From contig NZ_JAUSXM010000001.1 in NCBI RefSeq assembly GCF_030815985.1, positions 930,001 to 994,000 on the forward strand: a stretch of 64,000 nucleotides of DNA, read 5' to 3'. Every line of letters starts with the position of its first letter. The stretch's first letter is position 1. A program made the translations under genes and the position numbers. Shown here piece after piece: positions 54,366 to 63,780 of this stretch. This DNA comes from Paenibacillus sp. W2I17. Its GTDB lineage: Bacteria; Bacillota; Bacilli; Paenibacillales; Paenibacillaceae. The notes under the pieces were generated by a model. The model saw only the letters and a list, made by a program, of their open reading frames with translations, was not told where the DNA came from and ran no database searches.

Positions 54366-54464
54366 TTACACTCTATACTTGGCATTGATTATATGGTAAT
54401 TATCAGCATCGCCTTCTCCCATCATACTCCAGTTCATCATATATGAACAAATTTCAGTGAATAG
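54366..54464 (-). pseudogene. possible C-terminal gene remnant
   Basis: Minus strand translation near the stop at 54366 reads DLFTEICSYMMNWSMMGEGD and continues ADNYHIINAKYRV. It is protein-like, but the upstream frame runs into a repeat core and no start with ribosome site is seen. The family is not recognised. Confidence 0.25.
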
Positions 54465-54510
54465 ATCTGAATAAACAATGTCTGTAGTTATTTTAGGAAT
54501 AAGAAATTTG

Positions 54511-54541
54511 TTCAATCTGTTCTTGTCCCTCGACATTTTTT
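54511..54541. repeat. dispersed intergenic repeat, core module
   Basis: TTCAATCTGTTCTTGTCCCT followed by CGACATTTTTT, 10 bp after the methyltransferase stop (minus strand), the same position as in other copies. Confidence 0.5.
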
Positions 54542-54550
54542 TACTAACTA

Positions 54551-55267
54551 CTATTTTACACAATGAAAAATAAACGATCTATTCTCAGAATTTGCTTGTT
54601 TAAACTCCCAATCACCATATGTTTTAATTTTTGAAAAACCGATTTGTTTCAGCGACTCATTGAATTCTTCTTGATTTCGAAACCTCAGCTGCATTTTTTC
54701 ATGAACTAATACTTTTTCTGTTTTGGTGTTTTTTACTATTTCATAAAAAGTGTAAATATCTCCCACAAACCCTTCATATTCTGTATAAATTTCTAAAGGA
54801 TCTCCGCTTAGTCTATCTTTAGCTAAGTCAGGAGTTTTGTCCTTCTCCCATTCTTCCCATACTTTTACCAAAGGGTTTCTTGTATCAAAAATAAAGTGAC
54901 CCCCGATTTTTAGGGATCGGAATACGTCTGAGATCACTTGCTTCCAACTATCATCTGTAAGAAATACCTGTGCAACATTGGCTGTCATAATTACCGCATC
55001 ATAGGTATTGGTTTGCAAATCCGCACTATCACCTATAATCCAATTCACATTTCCAGAATTATCTTTACTTCGCGCCATTTCAATCGCTTCTTTATTGGGA
55101 TCTATAGCGGTAATTTTATAACCGCACTGAACAAGATGAGTAGTCCATCTTCCTGTTCCACAGCCCAGGTCAGCTATAGATTCTACTTGTAATTTCTTTA
55201 ACAATGCAAGGAAAAATTCATCGTCTTTTCCCCAATGGTTAATCTGGTCATATACTAATGGAATCAT
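54551..55267 (-). CDS. class I SAM-dependent methyltransferase
   Basis: A 238-residue Rossmann methyltransferase. Motif I is IADLGCGTGRWTTHL, motif II acidic AIDPNKEAIEMAR, and motif III DAVIMTANVAQV. The substrate is not predictable. ATG 55267 opens the frame; the repeat core follows its stop. There is no operon partner. Confidence 0.85.
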   Translation of the reverse strand: MIPLVYDQINHWGKDDEFFLALLKKLQVESIADLGCGTGRWTTHLVQCGYKITAIDPNKEAIEMARSKDNSGNVNWIIGDSADLQTNTYDAVIMTANVAQVFLTDDSWKQVISDVFRSLKIGGHFIFDTRNPLVKVWEEWEKDKTPDLAKDRLSGDPLEIYTEYEGFVGDIYTFYEIVKNTKTEKVLVHEKMQLRFRNQEEFNESLKQIGFSKIKTYGDWEFKQANSENRSFIFHCVK

Positions 55268-55333
55268 AAATAATGTCTCCCCACTTTCATCAGCGTTTTA
55301 CTGTGCTCAACAGTTTGATGTCTCATACATAAG

Positions 55334-56242
55334 CTATACGGTTTTATTCTCACTCTGTGAACCAAAAACTTCCCTGGTTGCTTCTATAAAAGATAACATG
55401 ATTGGTGAAAGCCACTTGTCTTTATGCCACAACATCTGTGTATATACCTGCAAGTCCGGAATTTGCCATGGGAGGACAACAAGTTCTCCGCGTTCAACTT
55501 CAGACTCCACGACGATCTCAGGAAGAAAGGCAATACCGATTCCTGAAATTGCACATTGTTTAATGGCTTCAGCACTTTGAAACTCTAAATATGTAATGCT
55601 ATCAATGCCCTCTTTCTCAAATGACCGATCAAACATCGTTCGATAGGGACAACCCTTCTCATTTGTCAGGAACACTTCATCATGGAAATCTTCCAATTGC
55701 AGCACAGTTCGTTTGGCGAGTGGATGATCAGGAGCAGCTAACAATCGGAAATGTTCTTCCAGCAAAGGTTCCACGGAAAGTCCACTCGAGCGAATGGGTT
55801 CATCCAACATATAAACAATATCCGTGGTTCCCTCAAAGAGCGTTTGCTTGAGTTCTTGATTCGGCACTGAGCGGAAGATAAGACGAACTCCTGGATGCTG
55901 CGAACGAAACCGTTGGAAGACAGGTGGAAGCCGATAGGAGCAAATAACCTCATTTGCACTTATCGTTAAGGTACCACTTAATTTTTCATTATCATGGACA
56001 GCACTTCGAGCTTCGTCCATTTTTTCAAGAACGCCTTGGGCGTGTGTTAAAAAGCGTTTACCCGCAGTTGTGAGCGCGAGTTGCTTGCCCAACCGATCAA
56101 AGAGGCGAACACCTAGCTCATCTTCCAATGCTTTAATTTGCATCGTGACGTTGGAAGGAACGTAGCTCAGCGCTTCTGCTGCCCGCGTGAAATTCAATGT
56201 TGTTGCAACCGTACAAAACGTATTCAGTTGACGCAATTCCAT
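55334..56242 (-). CDS. LysR family transcriptional regulator
   Basis: A 302-residue LTTR: a winged helix (1-60; FCTVATTLNFTRAAEALSYV, then NVTMQIKALEDELGVRLF) and a two-lobe effector domain (~90-295). It is divergent from the acyltransferase-fold gene at 56388; LysR proteins typically control the divergent neighbour. In the 145-bp gap an imperfect dyad (TTGAATA...TATTCAC) around 56273-56300 is a candidate LysR box. The effector is unknown. Confidence 0.9.
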   Translation of the reverse strand: MELRQLNTFCTVATTLNFTRAAEALSYVPSNVTMQIKALEDELGVRLFDRLGKQLALTTAGKRFLTHAQGVLEKMDEARSAVHDNEKLSGTLTISANEVICSYRLPPVFQRFRSQHPGVRLIFRSVPNQELKQTLFEGTTDIVYMLDEPIRSSGLSVEPLLEEHFRLLAAPDHPLAKRTVLQLEDFHDEVFLTNEKGCPYRTMFDRSFEKEGIDSITYLEFQSAEAIKQCAISGIGIAFLPEIVVESEVERGELVVLPWQIPDLQVYTQMLWHKDKWLSPIMLSFIEATREVFGSQSENKTV

Positions 56243-56387
56243 CCGATGATCCCCCCTTCATCTTTCAATTTTATTGAATACTATTATGAATTCTATTCAC
56301 TTTTATTGAGGGTATCACAGCTCTATACTGAGTACAAGAGATCACAGTGAACATGTGGTTTTTTATTTTGAAGGGAGCGACTATACG

Positions 56388-57407
56388 ATGGATTATGAAA
56401 TTTTTAATTTGGGTGATGTACTCTTACAATCAGGAGTGACGTTACCAAATGCTTTTCTTGCTTACAAAACATACGGAAAATTAAATGAACAGAAGGATAA
56501 TGTTATTGTCTATCCAACGGCTTTTGGAGATCAGCATATTCAGAATGAATGGCTCATTGGCAGCGGGATGGCACTGGATCCAGAGAAATATTTTATTATC
56601 GTTCCCAATTTGATGGGCAATGGACTCTCTTCCTCTCCCAGTAACACGCCTCCTCCATTCGATCGGGCTAACTTTCCACAGGTAACCATCTATGACAACG
56701 TTCGATTCCAGCACCAACTGCTGACCGAAAAATTCGGTATTGAAAAGATTGCTCTCGTCGTCGGGTGGTCGATGGGCGGCATTCAGGCATTTCAATGGGG
56801 GGCAAGTTACCCGGAGATGGTTGAACGAATCGCACCTTTCGGAGGCATCGCCAAACCTTGGCCACACACATTTGTGGTCCTGGAAGGCGTGAAAGCTTCA
56901 CTGCTATCTGCAGTCGGCTTCGACTCAAATAAATTAAACCAACTAAGTTCTACAGACATGCGTGCCGTTGGTCGGGTGTATGCGGGATGGGGACTATCAC
57001 ATGCGTTTTATAGAGAAGAGCTTTACCGTGAGATGGGATTTGACACATTGGAGGATTTTGTAGCTGGTGTCTGGGAAAATAGCTTTATGAATATGGATCC
57101 GCATAATGTTCTGGCCATGTTATGGACAGGTCAACATGCAGATATCAGTGCAAACCCCTCCTATAACGGAGACTTTAATAAAGCACTTCAGAGCATAAAA
57201 GCTTATGCCTGTATCATGCCGGGAAGCACGGATCTCTTCTGCACAGCGGCCGATAATGAATACGAAGCTAAGCGTATACCTAATGCTGTCTTGAAACCAA
57301 TCCAATCGATCTGGGGCCATTTTGCCGGTCGTGGAATCAACAGTGCCGATAATCAATTTATTGATGACAATCTAAAACACTTGTTGTCACTTAGCACTAA
57401 TGAATAG
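56388..57407 (+). CDS. alpha/beta hydrolase, homoserine acyltransferase (MetX) family
   Basis: A 339-residue alpha/beta-hydrolase. NVIVYPTAFGDQHIQN, oxyanion and elbow GWSMGGIQAFQWG (nucleophile Ser ~132), Asp near PGSTDLFC and His in WGHFAG match the MetX/homoserine O-acetyltransferase fold; but several substrate residues differ, so a related acylase or hydrolase is possible. ATG 56388 has AAGGGAG; the frame starts earlier at 56355. It is divergently transcribed from the LysR gene. Confidence 0.85.
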   Translation: MDYEIFNLGDVLLQSGVTLPNAFLAYKTYGKLNEQKDNVIVYPTAFGDQHIQNEWLIGSGMALDPEKYFIIVPNLMGNGLSSSPSNTPPPFDRANFPQVTIYDNVRFQHQLLTEKFGIEKIALVVGWSMGGIQAFQWGASYPEMVERIAPFGGIAKPWPHTFVVLEGVKASLLSAVGFDSNKLNQLSSTDMRAVGRVYAGWGLSHAFYREELYREMGFDTLEDFVAGVWENSFMNMDPHNVLAMLWTGQHADISANPSYNGDFNKALQSIKAYACIMPGSTDLFCTAADNEYEAKRIPNAVLKPIQSIWGHFAGRGINSADNQFIDDNLKHLLSLSTNE

Positions 57408-57728
57408 ATCGTCACTTGCATTGGGAATTCAGTGAGGAGAAGGGTTGATCTTTCGGAGGGAGAGCTCCCCCCAAGCAGTGGTGTTGTTGAGTGATGATGT
57501 AGAAATTAAGGAACCAGCAATAATGAAGTTGAGGACCTTATTCCGATGTTTCTCTTGCATCCTCTGCCAGTCTCATTTCTATGTCTTTCATCTTTAATTC
57601 CACCGGATAACTCACTCTGGTTGGCATTACAAACACACCTCCAAGATGATCTCCCTATCTTACGACAAGGTTTCATTCTCTTGAAGGTGTGTTTGATTAA
57701 TACATATTCCTAATGATTATAACTACAA
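57408..57728. other. intergenic region with IS remnant
   Basis: A 321-bp gap. It contains the IS3 orfA stub (57538-57627) and a 15-bp inverted repeat beginning AAACACACCT at 57631 and ending TGTGTTT at 57695 (one mismatch), which may be a transposon-derived or terminator hairpin. Confidence 0.5.
57538..57627 (-). pseudogene. IS3-family transposase orfA N-terminal stub
   Basis: Twenty-nine codons from ATG 57627 (GGAGGTG upstream) read MPTRVSYPVELKMKDIEMRL and end at TAA 57540-57538 after ~9 unrelated codons. The opening matches the start of IS3/IS150-type orfA helix-turn-helix proteins (x-R-x-SYPVELKxKAIEMRLAG). Everything beyond the first ~21 residues is missing. No flanking terminal repeats were found. 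Confidence 0.6.
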
Positions 57729-58769
57729 TTAAGTAAGTACAGTCATCGCTTCTCTTGTGAATGGAACCAGATCATCAGTACGTCCTTCTTGAATTTTCTT
57801 AACCCATTCAGGGTCGACTAGAAGAGCACGGCCTACAGCAACCAGATCAAACTCATCATTCTGAAGTCGTTGTACCAATCCCTCGATACCGGCGTTACTT
57901 GCGCCTTTACCTTCTGTGAACAGACTTGTAAAGTCACCATCAAGACCAATCGATCCGACAGTGATTGTCGGTTTACCAGTCAATTTTTTTGTCCAACCAG
58001 CAAAATTCAGATCAGACCCTTCGAATTCCGGCTCCCAGAAACGGCGTGTGGAACAGTGGAAGATATCGACTCCAGCTTGAACCAACGGTGCGAGAAGCTG
58101 CTCCAGTAATTCCGGTGTTTCAGCCAATTTAGCCTGATAATCATCTGTCTTCCACTGAGATAAACGCAGTACAATAGGGAATTCCGATCCCACTACTTTA
58201 CGGCAAGCCTCAATCACTTCAACTGCAAAACGTGTGCGAGCCATCATATCTCCACCATAACGATCCGTACGAGAGTTGGTTTTCTCATACAGGAATTGGT
58301 CGATCAGATAGCCGTGTGCTCCATGGATTTCAACACCATCGAACCCAACGCGTTTCGCTTCTGAGGCTGCTTGTGCGAATTCCTGAACGATTGTAGCAAT
58401 CTCAGCTTCCGAATAATCATTAACATGACCTTTGGCTCCCATATGCCAGATCTGTGGAATAATTCGACCGCCAGCTTCATGTACTTCAGATACAACATGT
58501 GCCCAACCATTCATTGCAGCTTCGCCATAAAAGTGCGGCACATTGGCTTGATTGGATGCATCCGGATGATTAATTATTGTACCTTCCGTCACAATAAGCC
58601 CCACTGCGTTCTCTGCTCTGCGGCGGTAATAGCCCGCAACATTCGAACCCGGAATACCGTCCGGAGAAAATTGACGCGTCATCGGCGCCATCACGATCCG
58701 ATTGGATAACTTCAAATGACCTAACTCTATAGGTTGGAACAATGCTTCTACGGATTGAGAATAATTCAT
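57729..58769 (-). CDS. Old Yellow Enzyme family ene-reductase
   Basis: A 346-residue FMN oxidoreductase: LKLSNRIVMAPMTRQFSPDG at the N-terminus, VEIHGAHGYLIDQFL with catalytic and FMN-binding residues, TNSRTDRYGG, and a C-terminal GRALLVDPEWVKK. It reduces alpha,beta-unsaturated carbonyls or nitro compounds with NAD(P)H, in detoxification. ATG 58769 follows GGAGGTT. A palindrome in its promoter (58936-58957) matches the operator of the neighbouring tetR gene. Confidence 0.92.
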   Translation of the reverse strand: MNYSQSVEALFQPIELGHLKLSNRIVMAPMTRQFSPDGIPGSNVAGYYRRRAENAVGLIVTEGTIINHPDASNQANVPHFYGEAAMNGWAHVVSEVHEAGGRIIPQIWHMGAKGHVNDYSEAEIATIVQEFAQAASEAKRVGFDGVEIHGAHGYLIDQFLYEKTNSRTDRYGGDMMARTRFAVEVIEACRKVVGSEFPIVLRLSQWKTDDYQAKLAETPELLEQLLAPLVQAGVDIFHCSTRRFWEPEFEGSDLNFAGWTKKLTGKPTITVGSIGLDGDFTSLFTEGKGASNAGIEGLVQRLQNDEFDLVAVGRALLVDPEWVKKIQEGRTDDLVPFTREAMTVLT

Positions 58770-58935
58770 AATAACCTCCACATATTTCGTTTTATATAAA
58801 TTGACTAGGAGATGTTAAACAGCAACCAGCCTGGTTAACAGCTAGACGTTATTTCCAAATGAATCAATACACGATTTTTATCGAAAAGCCCCACCTCCTT
58901 CAAGGTTTCGTGGTGTATTAATCCGCCTTCAATTA

Positions 58936-58957
58936 TTTTTGACTTCGTAGTCAAGAA
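58936..58957. promoter_or_regulatory. TetR operator before the Old Yellow Enzyme gene
   Basis: TTTTTGAC-TTCGTA-GTCAAGAA: half-sites 7/8 complementary, 6-nt spacer, sharing TTGAC-N6-GTCAAGAA with the tetR operator at 59563-59594. Confidence 0.65.
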
Positions 58958-58973
58958 TTTCACAAAAAAAAGA

Positions 58974-59549
58974 TCAAGACATGATCATGCCAAATGAAGT
59001 ACGCAGAACCGTCTCGATCTGTTCACGGGATGAACCTGATTTCTCCATAACTCTCACACCAAGAATGGTGTTATTTAGATAAGATGCAAGCTCTATACTC
59101 GTGTACCGGTTGGAAATTAACTGTTGTTTCTGGCCACTACTTATGATCTTCTCTAATACCAGTTGAATCTCTTCTGCCATGAGCTCAGCTTCTCGTGTGA
59201 CCTGCTCGTCATCTGTTCCGAATTCGAGTGATGCATTCACAATTAGACACCCTTGGCAGCTAGTTTCATCGTCTAAAAGGGAATATCGTAAGGTATCCAG
59301 TTTATCAACGGGAGACGAATCCAGGGCTTCAATCTCTTTCAGTTTCGCTATAACCTGTTCACGGTAAAGTGCCAACGCCTTCAGGAACAACGATCGCTTG
59401 TCTTTAAAAACACAGTACAAACTTTGCTTTTTGACTCCCGTAGTACGCGTAAGGTCCTCATAAGAAGTTGCTTTGAAGCCTTGATTCCAGAACACTTCCA
59501 TAGACTGGTGTAATACACGATCGACATCAAATTCTCTTGGTCTACTCAT
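58974..59549 (-). CDS. TetR/AcrR family repressor of the ene-reductase
   Basis: A 191-residue TetR: HTH (residues ~6-50; DLTRTTGVKKQSLYCVFKDK) and a ligand domain with a conserved CQGCLIVN (C-x-x-C, ~95-100), of a kind found in electrophile/quinone-responsive NemR-like or YcnC-like regulators. It lies just upstream of the OYE gene on the same strand, with the same operator in front of both. Repression relieved by reactive electrophiles is a likely mechanism, inferred from the enzyme and the cysteines. Confidence 0.9.
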   Translation of the reverse strand: MSRPREFDVDRVLHQSMEVFWNQGFKATSYEDLTRTTGVKKQSLYCVFKDKRSLFLKALALYREQVIAKLKEIEALDSSPVDKLDTLRYSLLDDETSCQGCLIVNASLEFGTDDEQVTREAELMAEEIQLVLEKIISSGQKQQLISNRYTSIELASYLNNTILGVRVMEKSGSSREQIETVLRTSFGMIMS

Positions 59550-59562
59550 GGGATTAATGTAT

Positions 59563-59594
59563 CAGTTATTGACCATGCAGTCAAGAACTGATCA
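59563..59594. promoter_or_regulatory. TetR autoregulatory operator
   Basis: ATCAGTTATTGAC and GTCAAGAACTGAT are complementary at 12 of 13 positions with a 6-nt centre, 13 bp before the tetR start. Confidence 0.72.
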
Positions 59595-59788
59595 TTTTAC
59601 ATCCTGTTTGAAAGAGGATAGTCACAATGGATAAACATAAATTTTTATATAAATGAACAAAAGCACCGATCTTCCCAAAAGTGTGAAGACGGATCTTCAT
59701 ATGTCCGTTTTTTATGGTCCTTACATTAAACTAAACACAAAAGAGAATGTTTATCCCCATTCATTTCCACTACCCCATTGAATGCGGT

Positions 59789-60352
59789 CTAACTCTTTCG
59801 GTAAGCAACCTTGTGAAAAGCATTGATATAACGAAACAGTGCTTCACCATCATCAGGCACATGCGTACTTGTATCCAGTGGCAGCATCATTGCCTGATAC
59901 GGCTCTGGCACCATTCTATATTGATGGACATAGGAGGTTAGGATGAACCCGTTGCGTTGCCAGAACTGTATGCGTTCCTGATGAGCCTCTGTTGTCCCGA
60001 ACTCCGCCTCGATAATCATACCTTTGATCCGGTGCTCCCTTAACGCCCAGGCTCTGAGCTGCTCTAATATCCAGGTCCCTATGCCCCACCCTCGCAGCTT
60101 CTGTTCAACCGCGAGGTAATCGATGATCAGGATGCGGTCCGCAACCTTCCCCTCCAGTCCAGTAACAGCCATCGCAACCACTTCTCCATGATGCACGCCC
60201 GTGTGTAAATAACCAATCTTCCGGTCCAGCATACTGCGCAGAATCGCTTTTGTCTTAGCGCCGCTTTGAAAAGCCTCATGATAGATTCGCTCCATCCGTG
60301 CCCACAATTCTTCATCCCACTCCTCTATAGTAGTAAACTCTAATTCCAGCAT
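59789..60352 (-). CDS. GNAT family N-acetyltransferase
   Basis: A 187-residue acyl-CoA-dependent acetyltransferase. DYLAVEQKLRGWGIGTWILE, the R/Q-x-x-G-x-G/A acetyl-CoA loop, is present. GGAGG precedes ATG 60352; the frame opens at 60394. The substrate is unknown. Confidence 0.85.
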   Translation of the reverse strand: MLELEFTTIEEWDEELWARMERIYHEAFQSGAKTKAILRSMLDRKIGYLHTGVHHGEVVAMAVTGLEGKVADRILIIDYLAVEQKLRGWGIGTWILEQLRAWALREHRIKGMIIEAEFGTTEAHQERIQFWQRNGFILTSYVHQYRMVPEPYQAMMLPLDTSTHVPDDGEALFRYINAFHKVAYRKS

Positions 60353-60647
60353 CTCATTCGCCTCCAACTTTAATTCAGATTTATCGTGATTCAAGACAGG
60401 TAAGAGATATTCCTTCCGGTTTAATGGATAATGATCGTATCTTGTACATGAAGGTACTTCACCATCGAAGGGCTGATAGCCATAAAATTCGGACGGGTTC
60501 GACCTCTTTTTTTTGCGATCGTACTTCCTTTGACGAATTCTGCGATTCTGAAGACTGTAGCATGTCTTTAATCTTAAAAGTTTATGTTTTTATCGTTCGC
60601 ATACCTGGCGTATATTCACAAAATTCATCTATCCTGCCCGTTAACGT

Positions 60648-60682
60648 AATGAAGCTGCCGGTCCAACACAGGCAGCTTCATT
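60648..60682. terminator. hairpin after the small membrane gene
   Basis: AATGAAGCTGCC and GGCAGCTTCATT form a perfect 12-bp stem around an 11-nt loop, preceded by CTGCCCGTTA, the recurring module; plus strand tail TTTCG. It is 46 bp after the stop of the gene at 60728. Confidence 0.65.
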
Positions 60683-60727
60683 TTCGTCGTTTATTCAATT
60701 ATAGTTTCTACGTTAGCGCAACAAGCA

Positions 60728-60970
60728 TTAACTTTTAATATCTTCTTTAGCCTTTTGTCTATATCGAATTATGGAAAGAGGTAAATTAACTACTCCAAGA
60801 ATAAAAGAAGAGCCAATAGATATCCATTGAGATATTGAAGGATAATTCGGTTTTCCGTCTCCTACAGGTCCTATTTTGGGTTGGTGGCTATCCCACAAAA
60901 CATATAAGAGACCAACAGCAGGTAACAATATGCAAATTACACTTGCAACTATATGTAACACATACTTGTT
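60728..60970 (-). CDS. small hypothetical membrane protein
   Basis: An 80-residue protein of two helices (residues ~5-25 VLHIVASVICILLPAVGLLY and ~49-68 ISIGSSFILGVVNLPL) and a basic tail (RYRQKAKEDIKS). TTG 60970 has GGAGGGG seven bases upstream, better than the ATG at 61000, which overlaps this site. No family was recognised. Confidence 0.65.
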   Translation of the reverse strand, partial: NKYVLHIVASVICILLPAVGLLYVLWDSHQPKIGPVGDGKPNYPSISQWISIGSSFILGVVNLPLSIIRYRQKAKEDIKS

Positions 60971-61061
60971 CAATCCTACCCCTCCATTTATTGTATTCAT
61001 GTCTTGAACTCTGTTTATATTATAACGTTATCTAAAACGGGAAATTACACTAACCTACTCC

Positions 61062-62036
61062 TTAGTTTAACAAAAAAATTTCTCCTTTAAGATATTTCCT
61101 GAAATAGTTTTCAATAACTGATGGAAAATTTGCCGCTAAGGATTGTTGTTCATTTGGATTTAGAGAATGGAATGCAAAAGTCCTAATGATTGACCAAATA
61201 AAAAATGCTTCTAATAACTCGACATAATTCTCTTCCAGTTGATTTACTTTGCTATACGATGAAATAAATACTTTCCTATTATCAGATGAAAGATGCAAAA
61301 ATGTTTCAGCCATATCAAATAAATAAAAGCCATAGCCACAATTGGAAAAATCTATAGGTTGAGGAGTATCGTCATAAAATACATAGTTACTCTCATGAAG
61401 GTCAGAATGAATAACTCCCCAGTTACTTGGCAAAAGTTTATAATTTTGTATCACATTTGCTATTTTATGTGCTGACTCTTCCACATGAACAAACACTTCA
61501 CTTGAGATAAGCTCTAAATTTACTAACTGTTTTAATTGATTAAGTGATGAATATAAATGATCAGAATTGTATATTGGTCTATTAAAGCCTTCAGGTGCAT
61601 TCCACTGCATAGAATGTTTATGTAGAGCCGCCATTAAGAGAGCCAAATTTTCAGTTTCATTACTTGTTGGCTCTCTTTGAAGTACGCTTCCATGAATCCA
61701 ATGATGAATAGTCACCATGATTGTATTTTCGCTAAAATCAGTTGATATTTCTGTTACCAGATCACCTTGAAGATTTCTGACAGGTACAGGTATGACGAGA
61801 TTTGTATCTTTAACCAAAGCTTCAAGCCAAATAAGCTCTGATGTGATATTCCCTTTTGATTGAATGGAAATCGTTGAGATATGGATTTTGATAAGAAACT
61901 TTTGATGATCATCGTTGGTCTGAACTTGAAATGTAACATTATCACTCTTTCCGAGATACACAAGTTTTTCCCAATAGATTGGGTATTGATGTAAAGCTTC
62001 TTTCGCCACCTTCGCATAATCTTCTTCAGAAAGCAT
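61062..62036 (-). CDS. APH/choline-kinase-type phosphotransferase
   Basis: A 324-residue kinase-like protein: the catalytic loop HSDLHESNYVF with the catalytic Asp, and PIDFSNCGYGFYLFDMAE, the DxD/DFG equivalent. APH family members phosphorylate antibiotics or small alcohols such as homoserine or methylthioribose. ATG 62036 follows GGAG; the frame opens at 62045. It is alone; resistance function is not implied. Confidence 0.85.
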   Translation of the reverse strand: MLSEEDYAKVAKEALHQYPIYWEKLVYLGKSDNVTFQVQTNDDHQKFLIKIHISTISIQSKGNITSELIWLEALVKDTNLVIPVPVRNLQGDLVTEISTDFSENTIMVTIHHWIHGSVLQREPTSNETENLALLMAALHKHSMQWNAPEGFNRPIYNSDHLYSSLNQLKQLVNLELISSEVFVHVEESAHKIANVIQNYKLLPSNWGVIHSDLHESNYVFYDDTPQPIDFSNCGYGFYLFDMAETFLHLSSDNRKVFISSYSKVNQLEENYVELLEAFFIWSIIRTFAFHSLNPNEQQSLAANFPSVIENYFRKYLKGEIFLLN

Positions 62037-62401
62037 AGTATCCACTCCAGTTAATGTGATTTTTACTTCACAATTTTACCAAGTGAACTTTATTTTATGG
62101 TGATAAAAGTTGATTATAACTAAACTTTACTGCCCTGTACCTACACAGAATTTTAAACAGATGTACTTACCATAATTCAGTTGTCAGATGAGTATCGCTG
62201 CGTAGCAAAAAGGTCTGACAAATGTTAATTTCACCCATGTAGTCAATAAAATCAATTATAATTAAATTTATATTCAAGTCGATTACTTACCCTAAGTTAA
62301 AACGATAAACATACGCAAAAAGACATAGTGATGCATCGCATATGCTCTAAAGGTTATAGAGTTTTCGAATACACACTTATGTATAAGAGGAGGCGAATGA
62401 T
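62037..62401. other. intergenic region between divergent genes
   Basis: A 365-bp A/T-rich gap holding the promoters of the kinase and of the DUF1648 gene. No defined site could be placed with confidence. Confidence 0.4.
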
Positions 62402-63487
62402 ATGACGATAATGCCTGTTATAGTAATGATCTTTGTATTTGTACCTACCATTGTACTCATGGTAAGCATGCCTTATTTAACAAGAGAGACGATTAGTTTT
62501 GGGGTCACCGTCAGCGCTGTACAATTTCATAGCGAACCTCTACGCCAGATGCGGAAGTCATATGCTAGGATTAGTGCTACCTTTCATACCATCCTATTCA
62601 TTGTTTGTATCATCTGCCTAATATACGGTGATGAACATTCCAAGCAACAAAGTTGGATCATTGTCGCTTATTCACTCGCCATGGCCGTAATCTCCCTAGT
62701 CATAAACATTAGCTATCATTTCAAAATGAAAAGTTTACTACCTATGCTGCCAATTGCTCTGGAACCATCGATCATAGCAGTGGACACTGGTTTTCGGAAA
62801 AGAAACATTAGCTTGTCTAGTAATTGGTTCCTCATCCATGTTTTCATTATTGTTGTTGGTATTGTAACTGTGCTACTCAACTACGAACTAATTCCTGACC
62901 AGATTCCGATCCATTACAACAGCAGTTGGAACGTAGACGGCTATGCAGCTAAATCTTATAGTTCTGTGTTTATGCCTACGATAATGCAAGTGTTCTTAAT
63001 ACTTGTGTTCATATTTGAGAATTGGAGTATTCGCAGAGTGAAGCAGCAGGTTCAACCCACTGATCCGAACCGTTCCATCAGACAAGACGTAACTTTCCGC
63101 CGTACTTGGTCAAGTTTCATGATTACAGCAAGCTTCTTAATAGTTATCCTGTTGTCCGTCGTGCAACTAAATATGATATCTCTGCTTAACATCAATTTCG
63201 CTATTCCAATTATCCTAATCATAATAGCCTTTATCATCCTATACGCCTTAGCCTTATCGTTCTGGGCTGGTCAGGGCGGAAGCCGCTTGGAGCAATCGGC
63301 AGAGCGCTCCAATTTCAGACCTTTCCATGATGATGATAAATGGCTATTAGGTATGATTTATTTCAATCGCAAGGATTCAAACCTAATCGTCGAGAAAAGA
63401 TTCGGAGTCGGCTGGGGATTAAATTTCGGTCACCCAGTATGCTGGCTGATTTTGCTCGGAATTATCGTACTGTTAGTTGTGGTGTAA
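62402..63487 (+). CDS. DUF1648/DUF5808 membrane protein
   Basis: A 361-residue membrane protein with about eight helices. DUF1648 motif IPIHYNSSWNVDGYA (residues ~170-184) and a C-terminal DUF5808 motif DDDKWLLGMIYFNRKDSNLI, then VEKRFGVGWGLNFGHP. ATG 62402 follows GAGGAGG. Related Bacillota proteins (SdpI-like) often accompany GntR regulators; none is seen here. The function is not established. Confidence 0.8.
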   Translation: MTIMPVIVMIFVFVPTIVLMVSMPYLTRETISFGVTVSAVQFHSEPLRQMRKSYARISATFHTILFIVCIICLIYGDEHSKQQSWIIVAYSLAMAVISLVINISYHFKMKSLLPMLPIALEPSIIAVDTGFRKRNISLSSNWFLIHVFIIVVGIVTVLLNYELIPDQIPIHYNSSWNVDGYAAKSYSSVFMPTIMQVFLILVFIFENWSIRRVKQQVQPTDPNRSIRQDVTFRRTWSSFMITASFLIVILLSVVQLNMISLLNINFAIPIILIIIAFIILYALALSFWAGQGGSRLEQSAERSNFRPFHDDDKWLLGMIYFNRKDSNLIVEKRFGVGWGLNFGHPVCWLILLGIIVLLVVV

Positions 63488-63568
63488 CCAGGCTTTGAGG
63501 TTAGTACTCGCCGGAGTATTCCAGCTAGGGCAGACCTGTGGCGTGATTCGACTTTGATGTTATGCCGG

Positions 63569-63711
63569 GTGATGGGACTATGTTCTTATCCATTCAATCG
63601 GTACAAGTTCTTGGCTTGGGACAAGAACTTGTACCGATTACATAAAAAGTCGCGATCAGCTAAAGAAACTCTTAACCTATACAACAAAAAAAGCCGCTAT
63701 GATAGCGACTA
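63569..63711 (-). repeat. dispersed repeat cassette with perfect 18-bp inverted repeat
   Basis: Core GATGGGACTATGTTCTTATC; module A arms AATCGGTACAAGTTCTTG (63596-63613) and its exact complement (63622-63639) around 8 nt; module B GCCGCTA/TAGCGAC at 63692-63708 with A7 (T tract on minus: terminator of the PTS gene). The order of the core differs from other copies. Confidence 0.7.
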
Positions 63712-63780
63712 AAAGTACAATGTTCCTTTCGATTCTTAAGTAGCCAGAGTATTTAACGATATCAAGATGAGAATTAATGG

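Noticed and set aside
61062..62036. Aminoglycoside resistance gene
   Set aside because: Only the general APH/choline-kinase fold is visible; many homologues phosphorylate metabolites, so resistance is not claimed.
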